Origin: Gemmatimonadota bacterium | Lineage (GTDB): Bacteria > Gemmatimonadota > Gemmatimonadetes > Longimicrobiales > Gaopeijiaceae | Length of the DNA stretch: 64,000 nucleotides | Assembly (NCBI GenBank): GCA_022823365.1 | Contig: JAJDXG010000046.1 | Location: 29,752 to 93,751, forward strand | Direction: 5' to 3' | Part shown: one piece after another, positions 26,424 through 35,649 of the stretch | Numbering within the stretch: position 1 is the first letter of the stretch | Layout of the letters: each line of letters begins with the position of its first letter | Position numbers and translations under genes: made by a program | Notes under the pieces: generated by a model | Database searches by the model: none | Seen by the model: only the letters and a program-made list of their open reading frames with translations | Told to the model about the DNA's origin: nothing

Positions 26424-29400
26424 CTATGGCGCCTCCCCCCCCAATCGCCCGTAGCGCAGGAAGAGCGCGGGAATGACGAACATGTTGAGGAAGGTCGACG
26501 TGATCAGGCCGCCGAGCACCACGACCGCGAGCGGAGCCTGAATCTCCTTGCCGGGCTCGCCGATGCCGAGGGCCAGCGGAATCAGCGCGAGTCCCGTGGT
26601 GAGCGCGGTCATCACGATCGGGCTGAGGCGTTCCGCTGATCCGCGCCGGATGGCGTTCGGGAGAGGAAGGCCATGTCCGCACAGGTGCTTGTAACGGCTG
26701 ACCAGCAGGATCCCGTTGCGCACCGCGATGCCGAACAGGGTGATGAAACCGACCAGGGTGGCGACGTTGATGGCGCCTCCGATGAGCATCACCGCGGCGA
26801 CGCCGCCCGCGAGCGCCAGCGGCAGGTTGGCCATGAGCAGCACGGCCGTGCGGACGGTCCCGAAGGCCCGCAGCAGCACCAGAAAGATCGCCGCGATCGA
26901 GAAGAACGAGAGGATGGTGATGCTCCGCGTCGCCGCCTGTCCGCTCTCGAACTGGCCGCCGTACTGAAGCGAGTATCCCTGCGGCAGCGCCACTTCCGCC
27001 GCGACCCTCTCCTGCAGCTCCGTCACCGCGCCGACCACGTCGCGGTCGGCCACGTTGGCGCTGATTGCGATCTTTCGCTGGACGTTTTCGCGGCTGATGG
27101 TGTTGGGACCGCGCGCCGGCACGACGGAGGCGAGCTGCGAGAGCGGGACGGTGGCCCCCGCCGGCGTCGACACCAGCGTGCTTCCGATGGCATCGGCGTC
27201 CGCGCGGTGCTCCTCGCCGTAGCGCACCACCAGGTCGAAGGCGCGCTGGCCCTCGCGGATCAGCGAGACCTCCTCTCCCTGGAACGCCACATCCACTGCG
27301 GCCGTCAGCGAGCCCGGGGTGACGCCGTAGCGGGCCATGGCGCGGCGGTCCGCCCGGACCTGGAGCTGCGGCACGTCGGCCTGCCGTTCGACGGAGATTT
27401 CCACGAGGCCGGGGACCTGGCCGGCGACGGCCTCGATCTCCGCCGCGATGTCGCGCAGGGGCTGCAGCTCCGGCCCGAACAGGTTCACCGCGATGGCGGC
27501 GCGCGTCCCCGAGAGCATGTGGTCGATGCGGTGGCCGATGGGCTGACCCACCGTGATGCTGGTGCCCGGAAACCCGGTGAGGTCGGCGCGCAGCTCCGCC
27601 AGGACGTCGTCCAGGTCGTAGTCGTCCAGGTCGAGGCGCGCGTCGATCTCGGAGGCGTTGGGGCCCTGTGCATGCTCGTCCAGGTCCGCCCGCCCCGTCC
27701 GCCTTGAGGTGGAGACAACCGCCTGGTGGGCCAGCAGGCGCCGCTCCACCCGGGCTCCGATCGCGTCCGACTCGGCCAGCGAGGTTCCCGGCAGGCTGAC
27801 CACCGAGATGGTCAGCGAGCCTTCCCGGAACGGGGGCAGGAACTCGCCCCCGAGCGAGGGAATCAGGGCCAGCGTGCCCAGCAGCAGCACACCCGCCCCC
27901 GCCACCACGAGACCGGAGCGGCGCAGGGTCGATTCCAGCAGGTTGCCATAGACGCGCTGCACCCCGCGCAGCAGCCAGGGCTCCTGCTTCCTCGCCAGCG
28001 TGCGATCACCCGACAGGAGCAGCGAACAGAGCACGGGGGTCACGGTGACCGCCACCAGCAGGGACGCCAGAATGGCCACGATGTAGGCCTGGCCGAGCGG
28101 GCGCAGCATGCGGCCCTCCACCCCGGACAGGAAGAAGAGCGGCACGAACACCACCGTGATGATGATGGTCGCGTTGACGATCGGGTCGCGCATCTCGCGC
28201 GCCGCGTACCGGATCAGCGGCAGCGTCGCCTGCCGCATGTCTTCAGGCTGCTGCCGGTTGCCGCGCAGCCGCCGGTAGGCGTTCTCCACGAAGATGATGG
28301 CGTCGTCGACGAGGGCACCGATGGCGATCGCCATCCCCCCCAGGGTCATCGTGTTGATGGTGCCCCCGAGCAGCAGCAGGGCGATAACGGCCAGCGCGAG
28401 CGACAGGGGAATCGCCAGCACGGAGATGACCGTCGTGCGCAGGTTCCAGAGGAAGAGGAACAGGATGACGACGACGAGCACCGCCCCGTCGCGAAGGGCT
28501 TCGACCACGTTTTCCACGGCGAGCGAGATGAAGTCCGCCTGGCGGAAGATGCCCCGCGCGAACGAGACGCCTGCGGGAAGCTCGGCCTCGATGGCGTCCA
28601 GCTCGGCGTCGACCCGCTCCGTCAGCTCCAGCGTGTTGGCGCCGGGCTGCTTCTGGATCGAGAGGATGACGGCCGGCTCGGCATTCACGGCGGCCGTCCC
28701 GAAACGGATCTTCGGGCCGATGCGCACGTCGGCGACATCCTCGATCAGCACGGGCACGCCGTCGCGGACCGCGACCACGGTGAGACCGATCTCTTCCAGG
28801 CCGCGCGCGCGTCCGAGGCCCCGGATCAGGACTTCCCGGCCCCCGGAGCGATAGACTCCGCCCGACACGTTGCGGTTCGAGGCGGCGGCGGCGGCGAGAA
28901 TCTCGTCGAGCGCGATCCCGTACGCCCGCATCCGGCCGGGGTCGACCAGGATCTGGTACTGGCGTACTGCGCCCCCGATCGGGACCACCTGCGACACGCC
29001 CGGCACGGCCAGCAGACGGCGCCGCACCGTCCAGTCCGCCGCGGTGCGGGCTTCCATGAGTTGCGCGTCCGGCGCGGTCATGCCGACCAGCAGGATCTCG
29101 CCCATGATCGAGCTGACCGGGGCGAGGACGGGAGCCGTCACGTCGTCGGGGAGCTGCGCGACCGCGAGCTGGAGTCGCTCGTTCACGATCTGGCGCGCAC
29201 GGAACAGGTCCGTGCCCCAGTCGAAGTCCACCCAGACGATGCTGATGCCCTGCGCCGAACTGGACCGCACCCGGCGCACCCCCGGGGCTCCGTTGACAGC
29301 GGTCTCGAGGGGGAAGGTCACCAGGCTCTCGACCTCTTCGGGCGCCAGGCCATGGGCGTCCGTGAGCACCGTGACGGTCGGGGCGGTGAGGTCCGGAAAG

Positions 29401-29549
29401 ACGTCGACGGGGAGGGTCGCCGCAACCCATCCTCCACCGGCGAGCGCGATGGCCGCGGCGCCGACGGTGAGCAGCCGGTGCCGGAGGGACGCGCCGACCA
29501 CCGCGTCGAGGAGGCCGGTCCGTTCCCGTTCGGCGGGCGTCAAGGCCAT
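26424..29549 (-). CDS. Heavy-metal efflux RND transporter (second system)
   Basis: 1041 residues, full length. HME-RND features are a first membrane helix after RHRLLTVGAAAIALAGGGW, DVFPDLTAPTVTVLTDAHG, QGISIVWVDFDWGTD, and TM4 MAIAIGALVDDAIIFVENA with a double Asp around residue 415. The duplicated second half has a matching membrane block (GFITLFGIAVRNGILLV). It differs clearly from the first pump in this window and belongs to a TolC-adaptor-pump operon on the other strand. Family subgroup suggests divalent or monovalent cation export; specificity cannot be settled. Confidence 0.94.
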   Translation of the reverse strand: MALTPAERERTGLLDAVVGASLRHRLLTVGAAAIALAGGGWVAATLPVDVFPDLTAPTVTVLTDAHGLAPEEVESLVTFPLETAVNGAPGVRRVRSSSAQGISIVWVDFDWGTDLFRARQIVNERLQLAVAQLPDDVTAPVLAPVSSIMGEILLVGMTAPDAQLMEARTAADWTVRRRLLAVPGVSQVVPIGGAVRQYQILVDPGRMRAYGIALDEILAAAAASNRNVSGGVYRSGGREVLIRGLGRARGLEEIGLTVVAVRDGVPVLIEDVADVRIGPKIRFGTAAVNAEPAVILSIQKQPGANTLELTERVDAELDAIEAELPAGVSFARGIFRQADFISLAVENVVEALRDGAVLVVVILFLFLWNLRTTVISVLAIPLSLALAVIALLLLGGTINTMTLGGMAIAIGALVDDAIIFVENAYRRLRGNRQQPEDMRQATLPLIRYAAREMRDPIVNATIIITVVFVPLFFLSGVEGRMLRPLGQAYIVAILASLLVAVTVTPVLCSLLLSGDRTLARKQEPWLLRGVQRVYGNLLESTLRRSGLVVAGAGVLLLGTLALIPSLGGEFLPPFREGSLTISVVSLPGTSLAESDAIGARVERRLLAHQAVVSTSRRTGRADLDEHAQGPNASEIDARLDLDDYDLDDVLAELRADLTGFPGTSITVGQPIGHRIDHMLSGTRAAIAVNLFGPELQPLRDIAAEIEAVAGQVPGLVEISVERQADVPQLQVRADRRAMARYGVTPGSLTAAVDVAFQGEEVSLIREGQRAFDLVVRYGEEHRADADAIGSTLVSTPAGATVPLSQLASVVPARGPNTISRENVQRKIAISANVADRDVVGAVTELQERVAAEVALPQGYSLQYGGQFESGQAATRSITILSFFSIAAIFLVLLRAFGTVRTAVLLMANLPLALAGGVAAVMLIGGAINVATLVGFITLFGIAVRNGILLVSRYKHLCGHGLPLPNAIRRGSAERLSPIVMTALTTGLALIPLALGIGEPGKEIQAPLAVVVLGGLITSTFLNMFVIPALFLRYGRLGGEAP

Positions 29550-29562
29550 CAGCCGCTACCCG

Positions 29563-31188
29563 TCAGTGCGTGTGGCCGTGGTCGGCGAGGTCCGCTTCGC
29601 CCAGGGACGCGAGGAACACCTGGTAGGCGCCCTCGGTGACCACCCGCTCCCCGCTCGCCACGCCGGTGACCAGGGTCCAGGCCCCGTCGGACGGCCCCCT
29701 CTCCACCACCCGGCGCTGGAAGCTCTCTCCGCCGACCTCGACGTAGACGACCCCGAGCCCATCCTCGTCCTGGATCGCCGCGGACGGGACGGCGACGCCG
29801 GTGACCGGCTCTCCCGTGAGCAGCCGCCCCTCGGCCAGCATGCCCACCTTGAGCGTGCCGTCCGGGTTGGCGACGGCGAAGCGCAGGGGAAGGGTGCGGG
29901 TCTCGGGGTCGATTACGGTGCCGGTGGAGACCACCCGGTCGGTGGTGTAGGTCGCGTCCGCCCCCTCGACCGTGAACCAGGCCTCCCGCACCCCTCCCGC
30001 CCGCGCGGCCTCCCGTGCCGGGAGCCGGGCGATGAACCAGAGGGTCGCCGGGTTGACCACCGTGAACGCATGCGTGCCCGCCTCCACCTGCTCCCCGGGG
30101 GCGACATGGCGCTCGGAGAGGACCCCGCCGATGGGGCTCCGCAGCGCATAGAGGTGCGCGGCCTCATCGCCCTCCGGCGACTCCATCCCGCCCACGGCCG
30201 CGAAGGCTGCCTGCGCCACCTCCAGTTCGTGCCGCGCCTCCAGCAGGCGGCGTTCCGGGACGGCCTCGGCGGCGAACAGCCGCTCCGCGCGCGCCGCCTC
30301 CCGCTCCGCGTGCGCCACCCGCACCTGCATGCGCGCGAACGAGTCGTCCAGGCTGGTGGGCGCGATCAGCGCGAGCGTCTGTCCCGCGGCGACCGCATCC
30401 CCCGGCGCGGGCGTGGGGCCCTGCACGACCACCAGGCCGGTGACCGGCACGGAGACGTGCGCAAGGCCGTCGGCGGGCGCGACGATCTCTCCCGCCGCCG
30501 GAATCGACCGGGGGATGCTCTTCTCCTCCGCGGCCGCCACCGCGAAGGGCATCACCCATTGCTGCTCTTTCAGCAGCGTGATCAGACCCGGAGGCGACAC
30601 CTCCTCGTCCGGCAGCAGGGCGTCCACGCTCTCGAAGACCTCGAGTTCGCCCACCGGGACCGGATACTCCCGGCCGCCGACGGCAAGCGTGAGGTCGGCG
30701 CGCCAGATGCCGGCGGCCGGCAGCACCGGGGCCGCCGTAAAGACGCCTGCCCGGGCGGGCGCGGGCATGACGATTTCCTCACGCGCCCCACCCGGCCCTT
30801 CCAGCGCCAGCGTCAGGCTGCCTTCCTCGACCGGCGACCAGTCCGCGAGCCAGGTGAGGTGGATCGCCCACACGTCGCCCTCCAGCCCGCGAACGTGAGG
30901 CGGATACTCGACGAAGAGCTCGAGCGCGTCGGTCCAGTGGGTTACGACCGCGCCCCCGGCAAAGGCCTGCTCGGGCTCGGGCGCAACATCGTCCACGGCC
31001 GGACCGCAACCGGTGAACGACAGCGCGGCGGACCCGCACACCAATGCGCCGGCGAACCCGGGCCTCCCCGTCACCGCCAACCCGGGCCTCCGCGCCATCG
31101 CGATCCCGGGTTTCAGCGCGGTCGCGACCCTCGACGCGAGTGCCGTCACCATTCCGGACGCCAGCGCCGTCCCACTCCCTCTCATCAT
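29563..31188 (-). CDS. RND periplasmic adaptor lipoprotein with repetitive leader
   Basis: 541 residues; ATG 31188 overlaps the TolC stop (ATGA). A lipobox-like ALSFTGC marks membrane anchoring, unusually far in (about Cys61). Ahead of it lies an octapeptide-repeat leader (see repeat 31055-31174). The rest is a membrane-fusion protein: a beta-domain with WAIHLTWLADWSPVEEGS near residues 100-120, HlyD-like halves (LAHVSVPVTGLVVVQG; ALRSPIGGVLSERHVAPGEQ), a coiled hairpin of Ala/Glu/Arg-rich helices and a C-terminal RVVTEGAYQVF segment. No HMBD module is present, unlike the first system. It connects the pump 13 bases downstream to its TolC. Confidence 0.88.
   Translation of the reverse strand: MMRGSGTALASGMVTALASRVATALKPGIAMARRPGLAVTGRPGFAGALVCGSAALSFTGCGPAVDDVAPEPEQAFAGGAVVTHWTDALELFVEYPPHVRGLEGDVWAIHLTWLADWSPVEEGSLTLALEGPGGAREEIVMPAPARAGVFTAAPVLPAAGIWRADLTLAVGGREYPVPVGELEVFESVDALLPDEEVSPPGLITLLKEQQWVMPFAVAAAEEKSIPRSIPAAGEIVAPADGLAHVSVPVTGLVVVQGPTPAPGDAVAAGQTLALIAPTSLDDSFARMQVRVAHAEREAARAERLFAAEAVPERRLLEARHELEVAQAAFAAVGGMESPEGDEAAHLYALRSPIGGVLSERHVAPGEQVEAGTHAFTVVNPATLWFIARLPAREAARAGGVREAWFTVEGADATYTTDRVVSTGTVIDPETRTLPLRFAVANPDGTLKVGMLAEGRLLTGEPVTGVAVPSAAIQDEDGLGVVYVEVGGESFQRRVVERGPSDGAWTLVTGVASGERVVTEGAYQVFLASLGEADLADHGHTH
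31055..31174 (-). repeat. Five 24-base imperfect tandem repeats in adaptor leader
   Basis: Five consecutive 24-base units (31055-31078, 31079-31102, 31103-31126, 31127-31150, 31151-31174) share a CCGGG/CCGGA-like core and encode octapeptides such as ATALKPGI, AMARRPGL and AVTGRPGF. They lengthen the basic N-terminal region before the lipobox of the adaptor. Unit number could vary between strains by slippage. Confidence 0.65.
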
Positions 31189-32435
31189 GATTCCTCCCCG
31201 GGGCCGCCGCCCATGGCGCGCACGAGGTTGTAGTAGGCGATCCAGGCTTCCGCCCGCAGGGTGAGCGCGCTGAGCCGGGCATCCCTGAAGGCCCCCGTTG
31301 CGTCCAGGAACTCCACCAGCGTCATCTCGCCCTCATCGTACGCCATCCTGGCTGCCGAGAGGAGCACCTCGGCTTCGGCCATGATGCCTTCGCCCGTGAC
31401 CTGCAGGCGTTCACGCGCGACCGAGTACAGATCGGACGCATCGACAAGGTCCAGTTCGGCCTGGCGCCGGAGGAGGTCCAGTCCCGATGTGGCCGCCGAT
31501 TCGCGCGCGGCGGCCTCTTCGCGGGCGCCCCCGGCCCGGTTGAAGATCGGCAGGGGCAGGTCGACCCCGAGCGTCGCGCCCTTAAAGCCGTCCGCGTGCT
31601 CCTTGTACGCGAGGCTCAAGGTGGGATCGGGCACCCACTCCAGGTTCGCGACCCGGTGTTGGGCTCGGGCCGCGTCCAGCTCCCGCGCGGCCGCCTCCAG
31701 ATCGGGACGCCGGGAGAGGGCATCGCGGGCGCTCCCGGAGGCGATGGCGGGCGGCACGCCGACTATCGCACCCGCGGGTCCCAGCTCGTGCAGGGAAACT
31801 TCCGGAAGGACCAGGGACCCCAGCAGCCTGCGGGCGGCGCGGCTCCGGAGCTCCGCATCCACCTCATCCTTTTCGGCCTGAATCCGCCCGAGGCGCAGAC
31901 GCCGGGTTTCGTACCCCGAGATGTCGCCCGCCTCGAGCCGCTGCTCCGCCGCGCGCGTTACCACCTGGATCATCTCCGCAGCCTGCCCGATGGTGCGCTC
32001 CGCCTCCTCCGCGAGCCAGGCGCGCACATAGGCCTCGCGGACGGCGAAGACCAGCTGCAGCGAGTCCGCTCGAAACCGGGCTTCGGCCCCGGTGATGGTG
32101 TGGCGGGCAGCCACTCCGCGGGCCACGGTGCGACCCGGCCATTCGATCTGCTGCATCAGCCCTGCGGTCGCTTCCCAGTAATCTTCGCCCGAGCGACTCA
32201 GATCTTCACGCAGGAGCGAGAAGGCGGGGTTGGCGTAGCTGCGGGACTGGCGCGCCCGGCCCGCGATCCCCGCCGCGTCGGCCCGGGCCATGCGCAGCGC
32301 GGGGCTGTTCTCGGCGAAGGCTTCCAGCGCTTCCGCGAGCGTGACCCGCGGCACGCCGTCCTGTCCCAGCAGGGCGAGAGGCCCCGAGGCGAGAGCACCC
32401 GTCAAGAAGACCACACCGACCTGCGTCAATCGCAT
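31185..32435 (-). CDS. TolC-family outer-membrane efflux protein (second system)
   Basis: 416 residues from ATG 32435 with GGGGAGG upstream. It has a signal peptide (VVFLTGALASGPLALLGQ) and two efflux repeats: ALEAFAENSPALRMARADAA near the start and the matching ALSRRPDLEAAARELDAARA in the second half. The C-terminal helix LVEFLDATGAFRDARLSALT is standard. It is the first gene of the minus-strand RND operon. Metal resistance is inferred from the downstream HME pump. Confidence 0.92.
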   Translation of the reverse strand: MRLTQVGVVFLTGALASGPLALLGQDGVPRVTLAEALEAFAENSPALRMARADAAGIAGRARQSRSYANPAFSLLREDLSRSGEDYWEATAGLMQQIEWPGRTVARGVAARHTITGAEARFRADSLQLVFAVREAYVRAWLAEEAERTIGQAAEMIQVVTRAAEQRLEAGDISGYETRRLRLGRIQAEKDEVDAELRSRAARRLLGSLVLPEVSLHELGPAGAIVGVPPAIASGSARDALSRRPDLEAAARELDAARAQHRVANLEWVPDPTLSLAYKEHADGFKGATLGVDLPLPIFNRAGGAREEAAARESAATSGLDLLRRQAELDLVDASDLYSVARERLQVTGEGIMAEAEVLLSAARMAYDEGEMTLVEFLDATGAFRDARLSALTLRAEAWIAYYNLVRAMGGGPGEES

Positions 32436-32525
32436 CTTGCCTCCCCGAGGAATTCACCGCCCGGACCTCAGCAAGGATGATATGGCTTCGCGGCGGACCG
32501 GGCGAAACGGCGGGGAACGTGTCTC

Positions 32526-33446
32526 CTATCCCCCCAGCGCCGCCCTGGCCGCGGCTGCCGCGGACGCCGCGTAGCCGCCGCCGAAGAGCCGTGCGTGCAC
32601 CAGCAGCGGGTAGAGCTGGTACGCGGGCCGCCGTCGCAGATGGCCCGGCTGAAGCGGCCAGGCATCCTCGTAGTCCTCGCGGAAGGCCCCCGAGAAGCCG
32701 CCGAACAGGTCGGCCATGGCCAGGTCCACCTCGCGGTGACCGACGTACACCGCCGGGTCGATGAGCACGGGCGCGCCACCGCGGGCGAAGAGCACGTTGC
32801 CGGACCAGAGGTCGCCATGGAGGAGGGAAGGGCCGTCGGCCGCCGCCGCCGGACCGAGGAGTTCGCCCGCGCGCTCGGCAACCGCTTCTACGATGCTCGC
32901 CTGGGCCGCCGAGAAAGCCCCCCGCGCGCGCAACTCCCGCGCCAGCGGTCGGATGCGGCGCTCCGCCCAGAAGCCGGCCCAGTCGTCGCTCCACCCGTTG
33001 GGCTGCGGCAGCGATCCGATCAGGTTGTCGCCGCTCCACCCGAAGCGGGCAACCGGACCTCCCGGGCCCGGGTCCCGGTGGAGTGCGGCCAGCTCCCGGC
33101 CCAGCCGCATCCAGCCCGTTCTGCCGGGCCGGCCCTCCTCGATCCACTCCAGGAGCAGCCACGCGACCTCGTCACCGGGCCCGCTGGCGGCCATGACGGA
33201 CGGCACCCGCACCGCGCCCGATGCCGCCAGCGCCGCCAGGCCTTCGGACTCCACGCCGAAGAAACGATGATCCGCCTGCCGGTTCCACTTGACAAAGAAG
33301 TCGCCCCGGGTGGTGCGCAGGGCGCTGCCCTGGTTGATGCATCCTCCTCCGACGGGACTGGCGCTCAGGACGTCGGCGGAACCCAGGCCGATCGCGCGGC
33401 AGGCGCTCTGCACCGCGATCGCGGTCGGACCACGGCTCGGCTCCAC
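32526..33446 (-). CDS. Fructosamine kinase family protein
   Basis: 306 residues from GTG 33446; GTG 33413 is an alternative and the upstream frame is not protein-like. The fold is that of FN3K/YniA protein kinases: PVGGGCINQGSAL nucleotide-binding loop, FFVKWNRQ with the ATP-site Lys, catalytic LLHGDLWSGNVLF and metal-binding VLIDPAVYVGHREVDLAM. Such enzymes phosphorylate ketoamine or glycated proteins so they fall apart, repairing sugar damage. It follows the MerR-type gene by 34 bases and may be its target. Confidence 0.9.
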   Translation of the reverse strand: MEPSRGPTAIAVQSACRAIGLGSADVLSASPVGGGCINQGSALRTTRGDFFVKWNRQADHRFFGVESEGLAALAASGAVRVPSVMAASGPGDEVAWLLLEWIEEGRPGRTGWMRLGRELAALHRDPGPGGPVARFGWSGDNLIGSLPQPNGWSDDWAGFWAERRIRPLARELRARGAFSAAQASIVEAVAERAGELLGPAAAADGPSLLHGDLWSGNVLFARGGAPVLIDPAVYVGHREVDLAMADLFGGFSGAFREDYEDAWPLQPGHLRRRPAYQLYPLLVHARLFGGGYAASAAAAARAALGG

Positions 33447-33480
33447 GGCCTCGATGTCCCGCTTTCCGCCGGTCCGGCGC

Positions 33481-34332
33481 CTACTCGTCCGGCTCGCCCG
33501 AACTTCGCTCGACCCGCTGACTGCGGATCTCCAGCACCTGCCGCAGCAGACGCCCGGCGACGCGCAGGAGGAACGCGTCCTCATCCGCCATCCCCCGGAT
33601 CGAGAGCCGGATGTCCGAGGTGACCTCGACCTGCGACCAGGTGTCGATGGCGTCCGGAGCGAGTTCGCGGCGCCGCCGGGCCTGGGACCGCAGTTCATTC
33701 AGCACCCACGACAGCTGATTCGCGAGGGTATCGGCTTCCTCGTCCGGATCGCCCGTGCTCCGATGCCGGCCAGCGGAGTCGGTCGCTCCGTCGTCCTCGA
33801 ACAGGGATGCCGGAGGCCGGGGAGCGGCCAGGTACATCGCGCCGGGGTCCTCGATCTCCCGGGGCATCGCCACCGCGAGTTCATCCATGTCTCCCTGGGG
33901 TTCGCGTTCTTCCATGGCTCGCACGTCGGGTGTCCGGTCCTCGATGAACGGGGGCGCGGGCCCCTGGGCCAGGAGCCGCTTCCGGAGCGCGGCCACCCGG
34001 TCGACCATGGAACGCTGCTCGACGGACGCGAGGGAGACGATGTCGGAGGTCATCGGGGTGTCGCCGGCGGCGACGCTCGCGACCAGCCCGGGGGGCAGGG
34101 CCTCGAACAGCTCGCGCAGCTCGCGGAGGGGCACCGGCCGGATCTCGCTCTCCGCCTCGGCCTCGCGCACGCGGCGGACAAAGAGGAGTCGATCCCGCAC
34201 CAGCTCGGGATAGCGGGTGCGCGGCCCTCGTCGGCCCACCCGCGGAAGCAGGCCCTCCTGCACGTAGTAGGCGATGGTCCTCCGGCCAAAGCCGGTGTCG
34301 CGCTCCAGTTCGCTCGTGGTGTAGCTGCCCAT
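33481..34332 (-). CDS. MerR-family regulator with long C-terminus
   Basis: 283 residues from ATG 34332, preceded by GAGAGG. The MerR winged helix is at the N-terminus (YTTSELERDTGFGRRTIAYYVQEGLLP, about 4-30, then GPRTRYPELVRDRLLFVRRVREAE). The ~150-residue C-terminal part is acidic and disordered-looking, then helical (NQLSWVLNELRSQARRRRELA), with no Cys pattern for metal sensing. It is divergent from the ARPP-1-type gene, and repeat pairs in the shared 149-base gap are plausible binding sites. Confidence 0.85.
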   Translation of the reverse strand: MGSYTTSELERDTGFGRRTIAYYVQEGLLPRVGRRGPRTRYPELVRDRLLFVRRVREAEAESEIRPVPLRELRELFEALPPGLVASVAAGDTPMTSDIVSLASVEQRSMVDRVAALRKRLLAQGPAPPFIEDRTPDVRAMEEREPQGDMDELAVAMPREIEDPGAMYLAAPRPPASLFEDDGATDSAGRHRSTGDPDEEADTLANQLSWVLNELRSQARRRRELAPDAIDTWSQVEVTSDIRLSIRGMADEDAFLLRVAGRLLRQVLEIRSQRVERSSGEPDE

Positions 34333-34384
34333 TCTCTGCCTCTCAGGACCGCCGGCGTCTGCTCGCCCGCTTCAAGTGTCGTTT

Positions 34385-34462
34385 ACTGGTGTAATCTGAC
34401 AACTACTGTTGACATGGGCCAACCGAGTCTGTATACTGATGACAACTGGTGATTACTGACAA
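34385..34462 (+). repeat. Paired 18-base repeats flanking the ARPP-1 promoter
   Basis: ACTGGTGTAATCTGACAA (34385-34402) and ACTGGTGATTACTGACAA (34445-34462) are the same element with one compensating indel, starting exactly 60 bases apart. One lies upstream of the -35 and the other at or after the expected transcription start. They bracket the promoter as operator pairs for looping or repression would. MerR-family binding is the obvious hypothesis because the regulator is divergent from this site. Confidence 0.55.
34409..34437 (+). promoter_or_regulatory. Consensus sigma70 promoter of the ARPP-1-type gene
   Basis: TTGACA (34409-34414), a 17-base spacer, and TATACT (34432-34437) match the sigma70 consensus almost perfectly. 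Expected transcription start is near 34444, leaving a short leader with AAGGAGAG before ATG 34482. Such a strong promoter is unusual in this GC-rich genome and suggests tight control through the flanking repeats. Confidence 0.7.
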
Positions 34463-34481
34463 TATACAAGGAGAGACGATC

Positions 34482-35558
34482 ATGCGCCATCGATCCGCCG
34501 CCGAAGCCACCGACCGCAAGACCGAACCCGCTGCCCGCGCCAACGAAACCCCCATCGCCAGCACCAGGACCGCGCTGTCCAGCCTATCGATCGGAGAGCC
34601 TTCGCATTTTGCCGGGTTGACCGTCTTCCCGCTGTCCTCGGATCTCCGGAGTTCCGTCCGCTACTTGCTCCTGGAGGAGGGACTGCACTCCGGGCTGGTT
34701 TCCGTGCGCGAAGTGCAGAAGGAGGGCAGCGTCCCCAATCTCGCGGTCGAGAACCGGTCCGATGCCGACGTGCTCATCGTCGACGGCGAGGAGCTTGTGG
34801 GCGCCAAGCAGAACCGCATCGCGAACCTCACCCTGCTGGTGCCGGCCGAGCGCACCACGACCATTCCGGTGTCGTGCGTGGAGGCCGGGCGCTGGAGCTA
34901 CAGCCGGCCCGATTTCGGTGTGACCGAGCGGGTGCAGTACAGCCGGGGGCGCGCCGAACGACTCCACGGCGTACACGCGTCGATGCGCACCACGGGGACG
35001 CGCGTCTCCGACCAGGGCGCGGTGTGGGATGCCCAGCGCGAGAAGGCCGCCCGCATGGAGGCACACTCGCCGACCGAGGCGATGAGCGCGATCTACGAGC
35101 GCCATGAGGCCACGCTGGACGACTACGTCGAGAAGTTCTCCCTCGAGGCGGATCAGGTCGGAGCCGTCTTCGTCACCGGCCCGCGCCAGCTCGGCATGGA
35201 TCTCTTCGACAGGCACGAGACGTTCGCGGCCTTCTTCCCCAAGCTGGTGCGCAGCTATGCCATCGACGCGATGGAGCGGCCGCCGGCCGGCGACCGGGCT
35301 GCGAAGCCGGAGCACGCTCACGCCTTCGTCAACTGCCTGCGGGAAGGGGCGTTCGACGTCCACCCGGCCGTCGCGCTGGGGCATGACGTGGGGATCGTGG
35401 CGAGGGACGCGATCGCGGGGGCGCTGGTCCACCAGGAGACTGCCCTGCACCTGACCGCCTTCTCCGACCCCACGCGCGCCACCGAGGACCATCCCGGGGC
35501 GTACGCGAGCTACCGGCAGCGGCGGGCATCGCTCCGGCGCCGGCGCGGGAGGGAGTAG
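34482..35558 (+). CDS. ARPP-1 domain protein
   Basis: 358 residues from ATG 34482, with AAGGAGAG upstream; an in-frame GTG at 34449 lies over the operator repeat and is less likely. The conserved centre VDGEELVGAKQNRIANLTLL, followed by PVSCVEAGRW, identifies the ARPP-1 (ARG/rhodanese/phosphatase-associated) domain. That domain has little functional description, but the GEEL and GAKQNR loops are strongly conserved. It is expressed from a strong promoter divergent from a MerR-type regulator. Function is unknown; stress or ligand response is a guess from context. Confidence 0.8.
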   Translation: MRHRSAAEATDRKTEPAARANETPIASTRTALSSLSIGEPSHFAGLTVFPLSSDLRSSVRYLLLEEGLHSGLVSVREVQKEGSVPNLAVENRSDADVLIVDGEELVGAKQNRIANLTLLVPAERTTTIPVSCVEAGRWSYSRPDFGVTERVQYSRGRAERLHGVHASMRTTGTRVSDQGAVWDAQREKAARMEAHSPTEAMSAIYERHEATLDDYVEKFSLEADQVGAVFVTGPRQLGMDLFDRHETFAAFFPKLVRSYAIDAMERPPAGDRAAKPEHAHAFVNCLREGAFDVHPAVALGHDVGIVARDAIAGALVHQETALHLTAFSDPTRATEDHPGAYASYRQRRASLRRRRGRE

Positions 35559-35649
35559 GCGTCCACCTTGCTCGGGAAGCTGCCCGCGCTCTATCTCCAG
35601 AGGTGCCATCGAGGGCACCACCGGACCAACAGCGCGGAAGCGGAAACCG

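Noticed and set aside
25907..26639. Plus-strand frames across the right island edge
   Set aside because: They read through an intergenic gap into the antisense of the RND gene, and the sequence has no recognisable domain.
27726..29639. A 637-codon plus-strand frame
   Set aside because: It is antisense to the second RND gene, with Gln/His/Arg-rich low complexity.
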